Made by a program: the position numbers and the translations under genes. A stretch of DNA of 64,000 nucleotides from Chinchilla lanigera. Its lineage: Eukaryota; Chordata; Mammalia; Rodentia; Chinchillidae. The stretch spans positions 7,539,664 to 7,603,663 of the forward strand of contig NW_004955429.1 of NCBI RefSeq assembly GCF_000276665.1, written 5' to 3'. How positions within the stretch are numbered: position 1 is the stretch's first letter; every line of letters starts with the position of its first letter. The notes beneath the pieces are model-generated. The model saw only the letters and a program-made list of their open reading frames with translations, did not search any database and was not told the origin of the DNA. Below, in pieces: positions 22,056 through 34,734 of this stretch.

Positions 22056-23570
22056 TGTTTGCAGTGCATAATGTTTACATTCCTGTGTGGAGTTGGTACA
22101 TGTGCGAACACATTTTAATTCTTTTTTTTTTTAATCCATTTACCCTCTCCTCCCTCCCTCTCCTCTCTTGATCCTCTTTCTCACTTGAGAAAGATCTATT
22201 CCCCTACTTCCTGTTATCTAACTTTTATTTCGGTCTTTATTTATTCTTTGGGTTTCTCAAATAAGAGAAACCATGTGATATTTAAGCTTGTGTGTCCAAA
22301 TTATTTCATTTAACAGTATGGTACCTCCATTGTCATGCAAATGATTCCAATTTATCTTTTATGGCAGAGCAGTATACCATGTATATAAATACCACAATCT
22401 CTTTATCCATTCATCTGGTGATGGACAGATAGCCACTTCCAAGATTTAGGTATTATGAGTTGGGCTCCTATATATATATGGGTATGCATGGGTCACTCTT
22501 TTGGGAAGATACCTAGAAAGGAAAAAGACAGGATGAATGGAGTTTCTACTGTTTTGAGGCATCTCCATGCTGATCTCCATAGTGGTTGTACTAGCTTACC
22601 CTCCCACCAGCGGTGTAGAAGGGATCCTTTTCCTTTGCAGCCTTGCCAGCATTTGCTCTTATTTGATGTTTTGATAAAAACCATTCTTTCTGGGGTATCT
22701 TTCTGGAATCTCAGGGTTGTTTTGATTTATATTTCTCTAATGGCCAGTGATGTTGAACATTTTTTCTTGTATTTATTGGCTGTTTGTACTTCTTCTGAGA
22801 TGTGTGTGTTTACTTCACTTGCCAGTTTTTTGATTGGATCTTTTGGTGGGGGTCTGATTTTCTTGGAGTTCTTTGTATATTTTAGGTATGAATCCTCTGT
22901 CAGAATAATAGCGGATGGAATTTTTCTCCCATTCTGTAGGTTGTCTCTTCACTCTGTTGGTTGTTTCCTTTGCTGTGCAGAAGCCTTTTAATTCAGTATG
23001 TTTCTATTTGTTGATTCTTGGTACTATTTCCTATATAGCTGGGGTTCTATGCAGAAAGTCTTTCCTTTCCTAACTTTAAGAGTTTTACCTTCTTTAGCTT
23101 CCAGTAGATTGTATTTCTGTTTTAACACTTAATTCCTTGATCCATTTTGATTTTAGTTTAGTACATGGTGAGAGGTATGGGTCTAAATTCAGTCTTTGCA
23201 TGACTGAACCAGACACCCAGCTTTCCCAGCATCATTTATTAAAAAGACCATCTTTCCTCCAGTATATGTTTTTGGCACTTTTGTCAAAGATCAAATAGTT
23301 GAATGTGTCTGAGGTTGTTTCTACATCTTCTGTTCTGTTCCATCAATACTTATGTCCATTCTTGTGCCAGTACCAGCAGCTTTTATCACTGCAGCTTTGT
23401 AATATAACTTCAGATCAGGGTTGTAATGCCTCCTGCCTTGCTCTTTTTACCTAGGGGTTGCTTTTGCTATCCCAGGTCTCTTCTGGTTCTATATGAATTT
23501 TAGGATTGTTTTCTCCAGGTCTGTGAAGAATACTATTGGTATTGTGATTGAGATTGCATGAAATCTGTAA
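22056..23570 (-). mobile_element. 5'-truncated L1, 3' end of ORF2 plus UTR, minus orientation
   Basis: The left end carries the 3' UTR (gtttgcagtgcataatgttt, ttgagaaagatctattcc). The body is the antisense of the ORF2 C-terminal region: ggttgtctcttcactctgttgg, ttgctgtgcagaagcc, atccattttgattttag, cccagcatcatttattaaa, ttctgttccatcaat. It stops at about 23570 at the words gattgcatgaaatctgta. Multiple stops and indels break the frame. About 1.5 kb of a 6-7 kb element. Confidence 0.92.
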
Positions 23571-26500
23571 AAAGCATGTAATTCAGACAACAACTTTTAA
23601 ATAAACTTTCTGCAATGTCTGGATATTAGCAACCATAGGGGTTTTATAAGCAGTTCTTTTAGCCATGATGAGACATATTAATGTCTGGGCAGCAGTAAAA
23701 AATATAGATTTTTCAATATAACTCTTAGAGACCTACTCCTGAATAAGGGAGGCTGTTAAATATTCTGAGGTCTGCTGAATTTATTATTCACTTACAAAAC
23801 TACAACTTCATGGCCTTTTTCCATTACCTAACTGGGTTTTCCATATTACTCAAGGATGTCTTTCTATAAGAAATTTGGATTGATCTAAAAAGTGGGACCT
23901 TGGTTAGTCCATTTTCCATACTACTTTTGTTTAAACCCACTGAACAGTACTGGCTGCATGCCAGACAGGTATTTTTGGCAGTGGTCTGGATTGTATCTGT
24001 TTAGACAGGAGGAAGGCGAGAAAAGTGTCTAGCCTGGGAAGACCCCAGGATTTTCCTGCTGGGGAGAATGGGATGGAGCTGATTCATCTGGAAAATCATA
24101 AGCGAGGTGAGATTTGTGAGCCTTGCATTAGAACTCCAAGTTCAGTAGAGGTTCATGGAGGTGGTTAACTACCTACAATCTTTATTTCCCCCTTTGCTGC
24201 ATGTTCCTGTTTTTAGTTCATTTTATCCTTGAATAATTTGTGGCTCTTTTCAAACCGTCATTCACCTCTTGGACTGAAGAAGGTATAAAGACATAAAGCA
24301 GTGAATTTAATGACAACTCCTAGGTGTTTTGGGTAATATGTTATGGATGAATGGGCATTTTTGATTGCTTGTGTCTGTGTCAATGTTATGAAAATTTTTT
24401 TGCAGCCACTCATGTTCATTTGTCTAGGATTTGAAGTCATTTGGAAATGCCCACTTGGTCTGCATATGTTACTGAGGTGTGGGATAAGGCGCAACTATAA
24501 ATTTCAAATTGTGTGTAATAAAAGAAGTGCAAGCAGATTAGCCTTACCTCCTTTTGGTCCCAGTAATGACAACATATTGAACAGCAGATTTATGAAATAT
24601 TGCAATTTAAAATTCTTCTGCTGCGTTACCTTGTATAGCTGCAGGAAGAACAATGCAAAAGGCAGGAGTTTAGAATTTATGTAATGTTTGGAAGCAAACA
24701 GAGCTCAGCGTCTAAAATGAAGAAAATGTTCTCTTTTTTCCCCAGTGACATCCCAGAAGATATCTTCATTTCATTCCATATATTAATGTTCAGGTGGAGC
24801 TTGGTTGTTTATGAAATTGAGCAGTGGCCTTGGAGATAGGTTTTATGGGAGGTTGGCCCAGCCAGCCAAGCTATTCAACTGAGGTTGTTTAGAGGTTCCA
24901 GTCTGCTTCAAGCTTCTTTCTCCAGCGGAAAGCAACCTTTGTGGACAGTGTAGACGGAGGGACTGAGTGTCTTAAGACTTTCACAATGAAGTCCTTAATT
25001 GCCGTTTCTCCCTTCTTGTCCCCAGATTCTAGGGCATAAATTCAGAAGTGGCAGAAGTCTTCTTACACACCTTTACATTTCTCTTAACGATACTTTAAGA
25101 ATCTGTTATTAAAAGATAATATACAGATACGAGTTGAGGAATACTGTGCCCCTGGGTGTTTAAAAAAATGCTTTATCTTTCATCATGATAGCTCTAGCTT
25201 GTGTGGGTTATTGTGAAGGCTCCTTCTAGATTTAGGTTCTTGCTACCTGTGCCCGAGTTTATCAGTAGGGTATTCAGGGTCCCAGCGGCAGGATGACAAA
25301 GCAGCATCCTGCCCGGCATCCCAGCGACTGGGTCTAACCGGCAGGAGATTATTGATGCGTTTCCTTCTGCCTGTTTACACACTCCTATGAGCTGCACTTT
25401 CAATTAGCTCAGACAGTCGGGGGATAAATTGTGAAATAAAATGGGAAAATCAGACCCCAAGAGACTTTTACAGGCTTTGTGCTGTAGATAAAAACTAGGT
25501 ATTTATTTGCTAATTTATTTCAGGGGGAAGAGAAATGTCACATGAAGAGGAAAGAAAAAAAAAGCCAATGAGAAAATCATGCATTTTACGGACTGACTGA
25601 AATAGTAAGTGCAGCTTTATGTGATTTGTCAGGACGTGTGCCTGTCCCTGACACAGGAAGTGTTTTGTACGTAAGCCTGTATATGCCTGTATCTTCTGGT
25701 TGTACATCACTGGGCTATAGCTGATTGTGTTTTCTCCTGCTTTCTATTCTTTCCCCGGCCAGGTCAGTAGCTACAATTTTGGTTTTGTATCATTTTCCCC
25801 CCAAATACCCATTTCTTTTTTCTCCCACTTCCAATTCAGCATACCTATGCCTGAGAAATGCTTGCTTGTTTTACAAGAAAAGCTAAGATCGGAGTCTTTT
25901 TTCTCAGATGGTAGACAAAAAAAATCTCATGTAATTTGATATTGAAATATAATTAATTCTGAGTGTTTTTTGGATACAGCCACATAATTTTTCATTGATT
26001 TCTTTGAATATAAAATAAATTATATACCCAGGAATAGGCCTTCATGGATCCTGCTGATGCAGTTCTCTGAGATTTTGTGAGTTAGCTTCTAAAATATTAG
26101 ATTATTGGAACTCGGTGTTGCCTGATAATTGAATACCGTGTCTATGGACTATTAAAAGATTTGATTCCAAGTTAGGTTGAATGTAAGGGTGAGCATGTGG
26201 GGCTAAGGATGATTATCTAGGGATTTGGACTCTGTTTGTAATTTAAATAAATCATTTTGACAGAGACGGACTGTAACCATGTTCAGGCTGCTGACAGTGT
26301 GAAATTGAGTTGTACGGTGGACAGCAGACAAGCAGTCAAGAGAAATCCCCACAGGCAAAATTTGTTATGTAATTGGGTCAACTCATGCATGAGAAATGCA
26401 TGCTAATTGTAAACTGGTGGCAAAATTATTGTGCAGGAGGCAATTAGGTCTTATGCGAATCCCAACAACTGACATAGCAGTTTTCATCTTCAGAAAATGT

Positions 26501-27419
26501 ACAGGAAAGTTTTATTTATTTATTTTTTTAAAGGGAGAGAAAGGTAGCAATCGGAAAGTCATTCAGTAGGGAGATAGTTTACTGGTTAATTTTCTTCCTG
26601 ATATAGAGAAATAGAACTTCTTTAACTAACAAAAATTTATACGAAAGTTTCTGAATTTGAAGAGTCAAAGGCAGTTGTACTAAGCAGTTTGAAAGGAGGA
26701 CAGGATGATATTTGTTAGAATTCCTCATTGCGCCAATTAAAACAGATGATTAATTATGATGCCGGTGGTTAAGAGGTAAATCCTTAAAGGATCGTATTTT
26801 TACGGAGTGAATCTCCAAGTTGTTTTAATAGACTGTAGCTCACCTCCAGCTCATCTCAACCCTAAACTCCCTGCATTCCTAAGCAGTAGTGGGTCGGCAG
26901 TATTATCTTTAAAAGTGAAGATTAAGTATGTCAAGGAAAGCAATAGGGCAATAGCCTATATTTTTCTTCTAACACCTAACACATGTATGAATACTTCTCT
27001 CCTTTTGGAACACTTTGACATACTCCATTTAATTAGCTCCTCTAACAACTCCTCCTGGGGGAAAGGATTTCTATAAGGAATACTTACACTTTCATGAGAA
27101 GAATGTATGGAAAATTAGCTCTTGGTGCTTCTTTCCAACTTGTGGTTTCCCCTCCACCTGGATTTGCTTTATTTTTCCATGTAGGGCAAGATTTCAAAGG
27201 CTGATCTCTTCTTTTTATCCTCAATTTTTTTTAAAGCCATAGTCACTTAAAGAAACAAATCCATCCCAGACTAGTAATTACTCGTGCATGGCAGGAACAA
27301 GAGCCATGGTTTAAAATGGCATTGTCAGGAGGGGAGCTTTGGAAAGCGCCACCATAATCCGACTTCTTTTTGGAGACAGATTAGGACAGAAAATGTTTTC
27401 TGAAGATCCTTCTTTGTAA
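23571..27419. other. Unique intron, 3.8 kb, with a candidate conserved block at 26230-26490
   Basis: No repeats recognised. 26230-26490 contains ctcatgcatgagaaatgcatgctaat-type homeodomain/POU words and an octamer-like ttatgcgaat (about 26450). It looks like a non-coding regulatory candidate by texture only. The rest shows nothing. Confidence 0.4.
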
Positions 27420-28060
27420 GATCCGTTCTGCCCCGTCCTATCTTTTCAGCTCTGTTGTGTTCGGGCCCTTTTCCTGCCCGGGTTCCTCCTGTGGCCCTCT
27501 AATTGGCCTGATCTCCTTCCAGGCTCTCTGGTCCTTCCATTGTATGGAAAGCGCCATCACCAGATGAGTCTTTCTGAAATATCCCTTTCATCAAGACCTT
27601 AATTATGACCCACTAACAAACTTTCTTTGGACCTCTGCTTCGAGCAGGATAAAGTCTAATCTCCTACCCCTCTTAATTCTGACTCTAAGGACTCTTTACT
27701 GCTGCTCCGAAATTATTTTCTGCCTCATCTTTCATTGCTTGAAAGCTCAGTCCATTTCTTTTAGGCCTGGCCACCTGCTCTGCCCTGGACCTTCGCATGA
27801 GTCATTCCTCTTGTTTAGGACGATTTCACACTCTCTGTAAATGACATCCTGAGCCTAGCTACACACGCAGACACCAGCTACAGCAATCTTCCTCGTCTCT
27901 GGAGTACTGTCATGCTTTGTGCTATCGTTTTGACCACTCATTTCTCACCTTTTATTATGTATGTGGGCTTTCATGAGTATTTCCTGTGTAGAAATGTCTG
28001 ACCCCCCTAACTTTGTGGAGGCAGACGTCATCCATGCCGTTTTCAGTTTATTTTTTGTGT
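27420..28060 (+). mobile_element. L2 LINE fragment
   Basis: Ordered L2 3'-region words: gaccattag-like start replaced by gataaagtctaatctcctacc, ctctgccctggaccttcgcatg, attcctcttgtttagg, and gtatttcctgtgtagaaatgt. Highly diverged, with small gaps, as expected for an ancient mammalian LINE. Confidence 0.7.
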
Positions 28061-28169
28061 CTTCAAGAATGCACAACAGCACGGCACTTTCTTTCTCATC
28101 CTTTCTTTAAGGTGTGTCCCCACCCCTTCCTTGGGTCTTAGGAATAGTTTCGTGACTATTCTCAGTGGC

Positions 28170-28520
28170 CACTGTATTGCCTCTCCTTCCTCTCAGGCTG
28201 TTGTCTACATGGTGTCTTTCAAATTCTTCCTAAAAAGCACATTTGATGATGCCATCCTCCCTCTTAAGATCTGTCTGTGGCACCTTACTGTTTTTAGGGT
28301 ACAATATAAAACCTTTTGCATGGGCTGAGGGTGATTCTGTTTTAGTGATTGTGGAGACCTTGGGGGGGACCTCTTGTCACTGCTCCATGCACTTTACATT
28401 TCTGCCCCCAAGGCCCTTTGCCCCTTCCCAACCATGCTGGCTCAGAGGTTCCCTTCTCATCCCCTGACCTTGATTTACCCTGCTGCCCTGGCAGTTTGCT
28501 TCCATCGCTGCATTAGAAAT
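28170..28520 (+). mobile_element. Second L2 LINE fragment
   Basis: It restarts the L2 order (ccatcctccctcttaagatctg, tgcactttacatttctgccc, caaggccctttgccccttcc, ctcatcccctgacc) less than 120 bases after the first block. It is either a second copy or a rearranged continuation. Confidence 0.6.
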
Positions 28521-28689
28521 TTTCTTTCCCCAAGACTGGACTTTATGAAGATACAGCCTAGCATAGTGCTACACTTGAAAACAAAAGGGTTGACTGTTTT
28601 TCTCCCTCTTTTTCAGAAAGAAAGGTTGCCTTTCCACCCATGTCTCAGTCTAGGAAAACAGAACCTTTCTTAGGTTCTGTGAGATGTGG

Positions 28690-28790
28690 CACAGCAGAGC
28701 AGGGACTATTGTGTCCTTTCCAAATGGGGTAGCTGGTGGCTGTTACCTGGGACAGTGCTTGGTGCCCAGCAGGTACATGGTAAGTGTGTA
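28690..28790 (+). mobile_element. L2 LINE 3' terminal fragment
   Basis: gagcagggactattgtgtcc, then gggacagtgcttggtgcccagcaggtacatggtaag corresponds to the L2 tail (agtgcctggcacatagtaggtgc). Confidence 0.7.
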
Positions 28791-29139
28791 TCCAATCAAG
28801 ATGGAGGCAGTCATGTTTAGACTCTTAACTAACTATGTATTAGTTAAGTTCCTCCCCTTGCAAGAGAGTTTTCTTATAGAATTGCTTTTTTGTTTGGGCT
28901 GCTTGATAATTACCTGCTACCGCAGATAACTCTGCTGCTTCCACGTTCAGTGACCTGTGTCATTCTGTTGGAAGATTATAGCGGTGCTTCCTCAGCAGAG
29001 CGGCACCTCTTACACCCTCCTGTGTCACCTAAGAATTTCGTTATATTGGGAACACAGCCCCTGTTTTAAAATACCATAGCTGGGGATATTTTTTATGTCT
29101 CATTTAAGTATCCAAAAAATAAGTAGTACTTTTATTAAT

Positions 29140-29640
29140 TTGCTTGGGCTGGGCCTGTCATCACAAGTGCCAGAGGCTTGATGGCCTTAAGCCATGGCCA
29201 TTTGCTTTCTCACTGCCCTGGATGTTGGGCACCCAGGATGAAGGGTCAGCAGGCCTGGTTTCTGGCGAGGGCTCTTTTCCTGGTGTGTAGAAAGTTGCCC
29301 TCACCTGTCTAGTAGACCGAGGGAGCAGGAGAGGAAGAGAGGGGTGAAGATGGGGGCAGAGGGAAGGACAAAGAGATCAAGCCATCTGGTGTCTCCTCTT
29401 CATACTGACGTTAACCAAATGAAATCCAGGCTCCACCCTTGCGATCTTATTTAACCTTAGCTGCATCCCAAAAAGCTCCATCTCCAATATCACATTGATG
29501 GTGAGGGCTTTACAAATAGGAGTTTTGTGGGGGATAAGGGGGAAGAAGGTACAGTTCGGTCCAGAACAAGGCCAAGAAATAATCTCCATATGTCACAGGG
29601 CAATTTTGAGGCAGTTAAGTGACATTCACATTTTGTGAAG
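29140..29640. mobile_element. Ancient LTR-like repeat (family not named)
   Basis: Words ccagaggcttgatggcc, ggtttctggcgagggctc, ctggtgtctcctcttc, ctccacccttgcgatcttatttaacc, catctccaatatcacattgatgg follow the order of a common mammalian repeat with ggaggcc ... gcccacccttatgacctcatttaacc wording. I recognise the layout but not the exact subfamily. Confidence 0.6.
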
Positions 29641-30146
29641 GTGCTTTGAAAAATCCAAAGCGTAATACAATTAAAAACTACCATCCTGAACGAGCTTCTT
29701 GAGTGGAATTAGGTGACACCACCTTCTGCTTGCTGCCATTCCTGGAAGACCTCTGCATTCACGTTTTAAGTTTTTTCCTTTTTTCCAACCTGCATAATCT
29801 TAACTAAAGCCAGAAAAATCACATCTAGGTTCTATTTTCAATCCTTAATTGGCCCTTTCAAAACTCTCCTTATTTGCAGTTTTGAGCCGTAGTCAAAGAT
29901 AACTTACAAAGATAAGAGATGTAGTAATAATATTTTTAAAATTTCCAGGTCTTGGTTGAATTACATGGCTCAGAAAATAGACTTCACACATCCTGGCTGG
30001 CATATTGACCCAGGCAGATGTGAAGAAAAAGAAAAGCAGATGCCACAGGGAAAAGTCTAAGAAAGGTTAACGTTTGGAAAAAATGTCTGAATTTCCAGTG
30101 TATTGTAGAGATTTAAAACTTAAAAATCATCTGAATTTTCTTCCAG
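29641..30146. other. Unique intron leading to a cryptic acceptor
   Basis: No repeat recognised. It ends in gaattttcttccag, a good 3' splice signal, at 30146. Confidence 0.45.
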
Positions 30147-30270
30147 ATTTTGGGACATACCCACAATGAGAACACCTGGAATGTTAAAGAAAAACTGAAA
30201 ATCTTACAGAAATTTTTATGCAGTAGTAATAATTATGCCACAGAATTCTGATTTCCCTGGATTTGGGGAG
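30147..30270 (+). other. Candidate cryptic/alternative exon (124 nt)
   Basis: It is bounded by gaattttcttccag and a consensus donor gag|gtaagt (30271). Length 124 is not a multiple of three. Entered in phase 0 after the NEBL module exon it would add 34 codons (starting ILGHTHNENTW) and then a tga at 30249-30251, so inclusion would truncate the protein. No repeat origin was recognised. Could be a chance splice pair; many long introns contain them. Confidence 0.25.
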
Positions 30271-31116
30271 GTAAGTTTAAAATTTGTTTTGTTTGAATTA
30301 ACTAGCATAATCGTTCAACGTGATTTTACTTATTAGAAGGGCTTGAATCAAGGGAATCATTGTATATAGATTTCAAAACCCACTGGTAATCCAAGTGTGG
30401 ACAATTAAGAGAACCTTTCATGATTTGGAGATTAGAAACACTAGTGTCTTTTGAAGGATGTGCAGCTATGTTGTCTAATTTGCATTTCATTTTCCAAGAA
30501 AGATAATGTCATGACAACTGTGTTTCTTACATGTTTTTGCACATGCTTTCTTCAGTAGCTCTCTTTTCTTTCTTGGCTGCCTGAGCTGTCTTATGCCTCT
30601 CTTACTTTTCGTACATGATCCTGCAGTGCTGCTTGTAAAAGGATACTTCTCAGTTTCTCTCGGAAGGGCCTTTTGCTTTCATGGGGAACTCTCAGACTCC
30701 AGTGAGTGTTGAGGACAAGAAGCAGGAAGTTATGGTCACTTTTCTTGGTTGGCCCATGTATATTTTATTGATTTTTCCTTTGGTAGCTATTTTAACTAAC
30801 AGAGTTAACTTCTAACTTGTTTGAGTCAGGCTTTGTGTTATTGGAGTCTTTGAATTACAAAAGTGCTAGAATTTCCCTATGTTTAGGAAAAAGAGTACAG
30901 GTTTACGAAAAAGAATACAAGGAAAACAAAACCCCAAGTCACCCTATGCTTCACTGATTGAGTGATTGGTAGTGGGGATTGAATCCAGGGACTTAGCTCT
31001 TACTCCTCTAAACACTTGTTATTTGGGATACAAAGTGATTTCCTCCAAACAAAGTGATGTAAATATTTAGTTTTGTTATGTAATTGTTGTGAGGCCTTTG
31101 AGGGTAAGCTGCAGTT
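30271..31116. other. Unique intronic sequence, no feature recognised
   Basis: A weak ID-like fragment may lie at 30970-31000 (gtggggattgaatccaggg) but is too short to call. Confidence 0.45.
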
Positions 31117-31185
31117 GTAGTTTTTTTCCTCTCCTTCCTCCACCCCCTCCCCTCCCCTCCCCTTCCCTCCTTCCTTCTTTCCTCC
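31117..31185. repeat. Polypyrimidine tract with G-quadruplex motif on the minus strand
   Basis: Nearly pure c/t over about 68 bases. Runs of 5, 4, 4 and 4 c separated by single t at 31143-31162 put four g-runs with one-base loops on the minus strand. It abuts a minus B1 and is partly its tail. Confidence 0.85.
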
Positions 31186-31189
31186 CGTC

Positions 31190-31300
31190 TCACTCTGTTG
31201 CCCATGCTGGCCTTGAACTCCTGGTCCTTGAACTTCAGCGGTCCTCCTGCCTCGGTCTCTTGAGTAGCTGGGACTTCAGGCGCACACCATCATGCCCAGT
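31190..31300 (-). mobile_element. B1-type SINE, minus orientation
   Basis: Words: ctcactctgttgcccatgctgg, ccttgaactcctgg, tcctcctgcctcggtctcttgagtagctgggac, accatcatgcccag. A small internal repeat ccttgaactcctggtccttgaact is seen. Confidence 0.85.
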
Positions 31301-33658
31301 TCCAAGTTTGTGCTTGAATCTCCCAGAACATAGTGCTCTGGCTAGAAAGAGTAAGAAGTAGAAGTTGCTTTCATGGTGGCCTGGGGCACATGTGTTTGTT
31401 TAGTAAATGGTGGTTACAGCTATCACTTTACACTAGGCCCCACGAGTCTCAGAATAACAGAGAGTGTTTTTTTGGGGCGCCTTTCATGTTGCTCCCAGGA
31501 CACACGGAGTGCCTGGGAAACGCTGTAGTGGAGGAGGAGCAGCGGAGGGTGGAGGTGGGTCTGAGGGAAAAGCTGAGGAGAAGAATATGGTAAGGGTAAG
31601 GGTAGGGTCACCCTGTACCTGATGGTTAGGGTGTAGGGAGCAACACCACTACTAAAATGTAGCTTGGAGCAGGATTGTGAAGGAGCAGCTCTATTTTGAG
31701 CATCGAAAAAATCCACATTCTGTAGGGGAGACCATTTTTGAAAACTTAATTATTGGCTTATGCATGTTTTTGAGTGTTTACTGTATGCTAAGCACTTTGG
31801 TAGCAGAAGTGGGATATGCATAATGAAATAAAAATGACCCCTGACCTCTTGAAGCCTGCAATTAGCCTGTGCCAGGCAAGGAGGTAGCTACCAGGGCAAC
31901 CAGGAGATCATTAGATCATTTATCTAATTATCCAAGAGTGAGGCAATCTAGGTAGAGGGAAACGCTGGCTTAATATTAGAGGGAAAGCTAACTCAAGTTT
32001 GTGAGCAGAGAAATAGAACCCACTGCATTATTCTTTTAAAATAATTTTAAAAGAACTTTACTGAATTATGTACTTGAATAGTGATTCGCACTGGTTGCGT
32101 AGTAGGTGTGACAAATTTTGTTTTTATGTTCTCCTGTTTCCCTGTATCTGTTTTCCGTATTCCATGTTTGCCTGACAGAACGGATTCCCAAAAAATATCA
32201 TTCCACATTCAGTCCCTGCAGTTGATTAACAGAAGCTTAAATGAAGATACAAAGGTGTCTTCAGTGAGACAAAACACAACAGTAGTGTTACATATAGAAT
32301 GTCAAAAATGTTTCGAGTATGGCCAGCTTGTTAGTTCCAGGATAGTTAAAAAGATCAATATCTTAAATAATTGCATACTTGGAAAATTGTATAGATGCCC
32401 TCTCTATTTTGGTTTGCAGTGCTTAAGAAGATGAAAACAAGTGAAAAGTAAAATTATGGACATTTTTCATCTCCTTTCCTGCCTCCAATCTTATAGTGAT
32501 ACTTTTAAATTTTAAGTTTGATGGACCCAACTAGCGAGAAAATGTTTTCTGCTTGAGAAGTACATACACATCTGAAATAGTGATCCCTGTGCCGGTGAAG
32601 CGTGTGTTTTCCATACACGTCACGTGTGTACCTGTGTGTCTGAGTGAAGAGCTAAGAAAGGAAATGTAAACATTGGTTAGGGCTGGTGGCTTTCTACCTT
32701 CATGTTCTTGGCCCGGTATCCTCTGACAGCAAGCCACTTGCCGTCCCCTTGGTGCTGTGGGGTCTTTTCCTGCCAAATATTGTTCTCTTGAAAGATTAAA
32801 TAGCTGAAGCAGTGTGGCCTGAATCTCAATCCTGCTGAGAATATGAAGACTCCTGCAGGTTGTAATACAGATTAGCTGGTGAGAGCTCTGTTAGAGAAAT
32901 AAAGTGAGTTTCTCTAAATGAATTTAACAACTGCTGTGAACCTTTTTGTGTCCTCCAGCGTGAGCGTGTGTGCTGGCAGTTAACCATTTATTTCCCTCAT
33001 TTTCTCGAAAAGTTGCTCCCGTCCACCCCTGAGTATTTATTGTAAACACTTCCGTAACTTTATTTCACATTCATGTTTTGCCAGATAAGCCATTTGATAC
33101 ACTAAATTACTGAGTGTTGTGAAGGGTTGGGTAAGTTGTTATTTACCTGATTTTCTTAAGGAGGGAAACCATATTTCTTTGTATTATGAAATGAAAGGGC
33201 TCTGGGTGTCACTCATAGAATTCAATGAGCCACACTACTGGGTTATTTAGAGTAAACGGATTAGCACATTAATTCTGATCACAAGCTTTACCTTATTGGT
33301 CCAAGAAGGTGTGGAAAATAGCAAGTGACAGAACGTATGGCCACATTATTTTGTATCGCTTGCAACCATTGCTATTTTTGTTTCTAGAGTTATATTACAA
33401 CTGATGAAGGTTCTAAATTCTGCGGGGACTATGCTACTTCCCCTTAAATGAAATAACTAAATCAGGAACAATAGTATAAAGTATGGAGTACTCAGATAAC
33501 CTGACAACAATTAGAAGTGTGTTAGCTTGTCAGATCGCAATCTTCTGTAGAAGTTTGTTAAACTCTTTGCGTTGCTTGTGTCTGAAATGTGCTCAGACTA
33601 GCTAGAAAGCAGCTTTTCCATCTACTTCCCACCCTATTCCCATTTGACTCCAGACACC

Positions 33659-33660
<2 letters not shown>
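31301..33660. other. Mostly unique intron; old repeat words at 31770-31860
   Basis: 31770-31860 (gtttactgtatgctaagcactttggtagc ... gacccctgacctcttgaagcc) matches the ancient gtgccaggcactgtgctaggcact mammalian repeat. A short gtaagggtaagggtaggg run is at 31590-31607. The rest is unique and non-coding. Confidence 0.45.

Positions 33661-33690
<30 letters not shown>
33661..33690. repeat. (GT)n microsatellite
   Basis: About 15 gt units at 33661-33689, then a gc/gcat-interrupted end. Confidence 0.95.
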
Positions 33691-33693
<3 letters not shown>

Positions 33694-34734
33694 CATGTTT
33701 GTGTGATTTCTTAGTGAACATGTTTGTGACTGATTTGCAAATGGCAAAGCACAACACAGTTATAATAAACAACTATTCAATTCAGTAGTGCTGTTCTAAA
33801 CTTTTGCAGATAGCTCCATAGATTATTAGCAGGGCTGTTTTAAGGTTCTTAACATAAGTATTTAGCCAAACATTTAGCTAAATATTTACTTAACTCATTG
33901 TTTTTACTTGTTGCCACAAATATGCCAAAACCTGGATGAGGGGATGTTGGCCTAAGAGAAGCCCCCAGGAGATGGGCTGTGTTAGTTTGGCAGCTTTCCA
34001 CTGCCCCTGTAAAAGAGCCTCTGTCTTGCAGGAGAGGAGTTGAGGCTGTCACACAGGGTACCGCCTGACCTTAACTTTATGTTTTCTCAATAGTTGGAAA
34101 GCTAGTTTGCAACTGTCCTGACAGTCAGTCAAAGACTTGAGGCTAGCATCGAGATGTTTTGACCTCTAGTGTAACTGAAATTTGTTTTGGACACATCCTT
34201 AGTTAAATGCCGCCTGGGTTCCCAAGCCTAGGGTCTCTGATTTCAGTCCCCAGATATTGACTGTACCCCCTTTAAACTATAAACTATCAGTCTATAGATG
34301 TTGTGTCCAGTTTAAAGAGTGGTAATAAAATGGGCACCATGTACCTACCACCCAGCTTGTGAAACAGAACAGCTGTGAAGCCTTTGAAGGCTCTTGTATT
34401 TCTTGTAGGTTTATACCTCAACCTCTTAACTAGCTGCCAGCAATACAAGGCCCATGAGATTCTTGAACACATAGATTTTCATTGCAATCTGATGGAAAGA
34501 TCATATGAGAATCTAATCCCCATGTGTATAAACAATCTACGGATTTGGGAGAAAGCATGGTTGGCTTCTTGTGTCATAAAAGCACACACAGTCCATGTGG
34601 GATGCCTTCTGCCTCCCTTAGTCTTTGTTTTTAGCTGCTCGGAGTTCAGCAAGAGCTGTCAGGCACTGTGGCATTGTGCACTTCTGTTTGTTCTTAGGAT
34701 AAGTGGGGATAAAAATTCAGGCACCAATCTCTAA
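33691..34734. other. Unique intronic sequence, no feature recognised
   Basis: The frame at 34375-34734 has no family resemblance. Confidence 0.5.

Noticed and set aside
22455..22991. 178-codon plus-strand open frame
   Set aside because: It is antisense to the L1 ORF2 C-terminus in the minus-strand L1 at 22056-23570.
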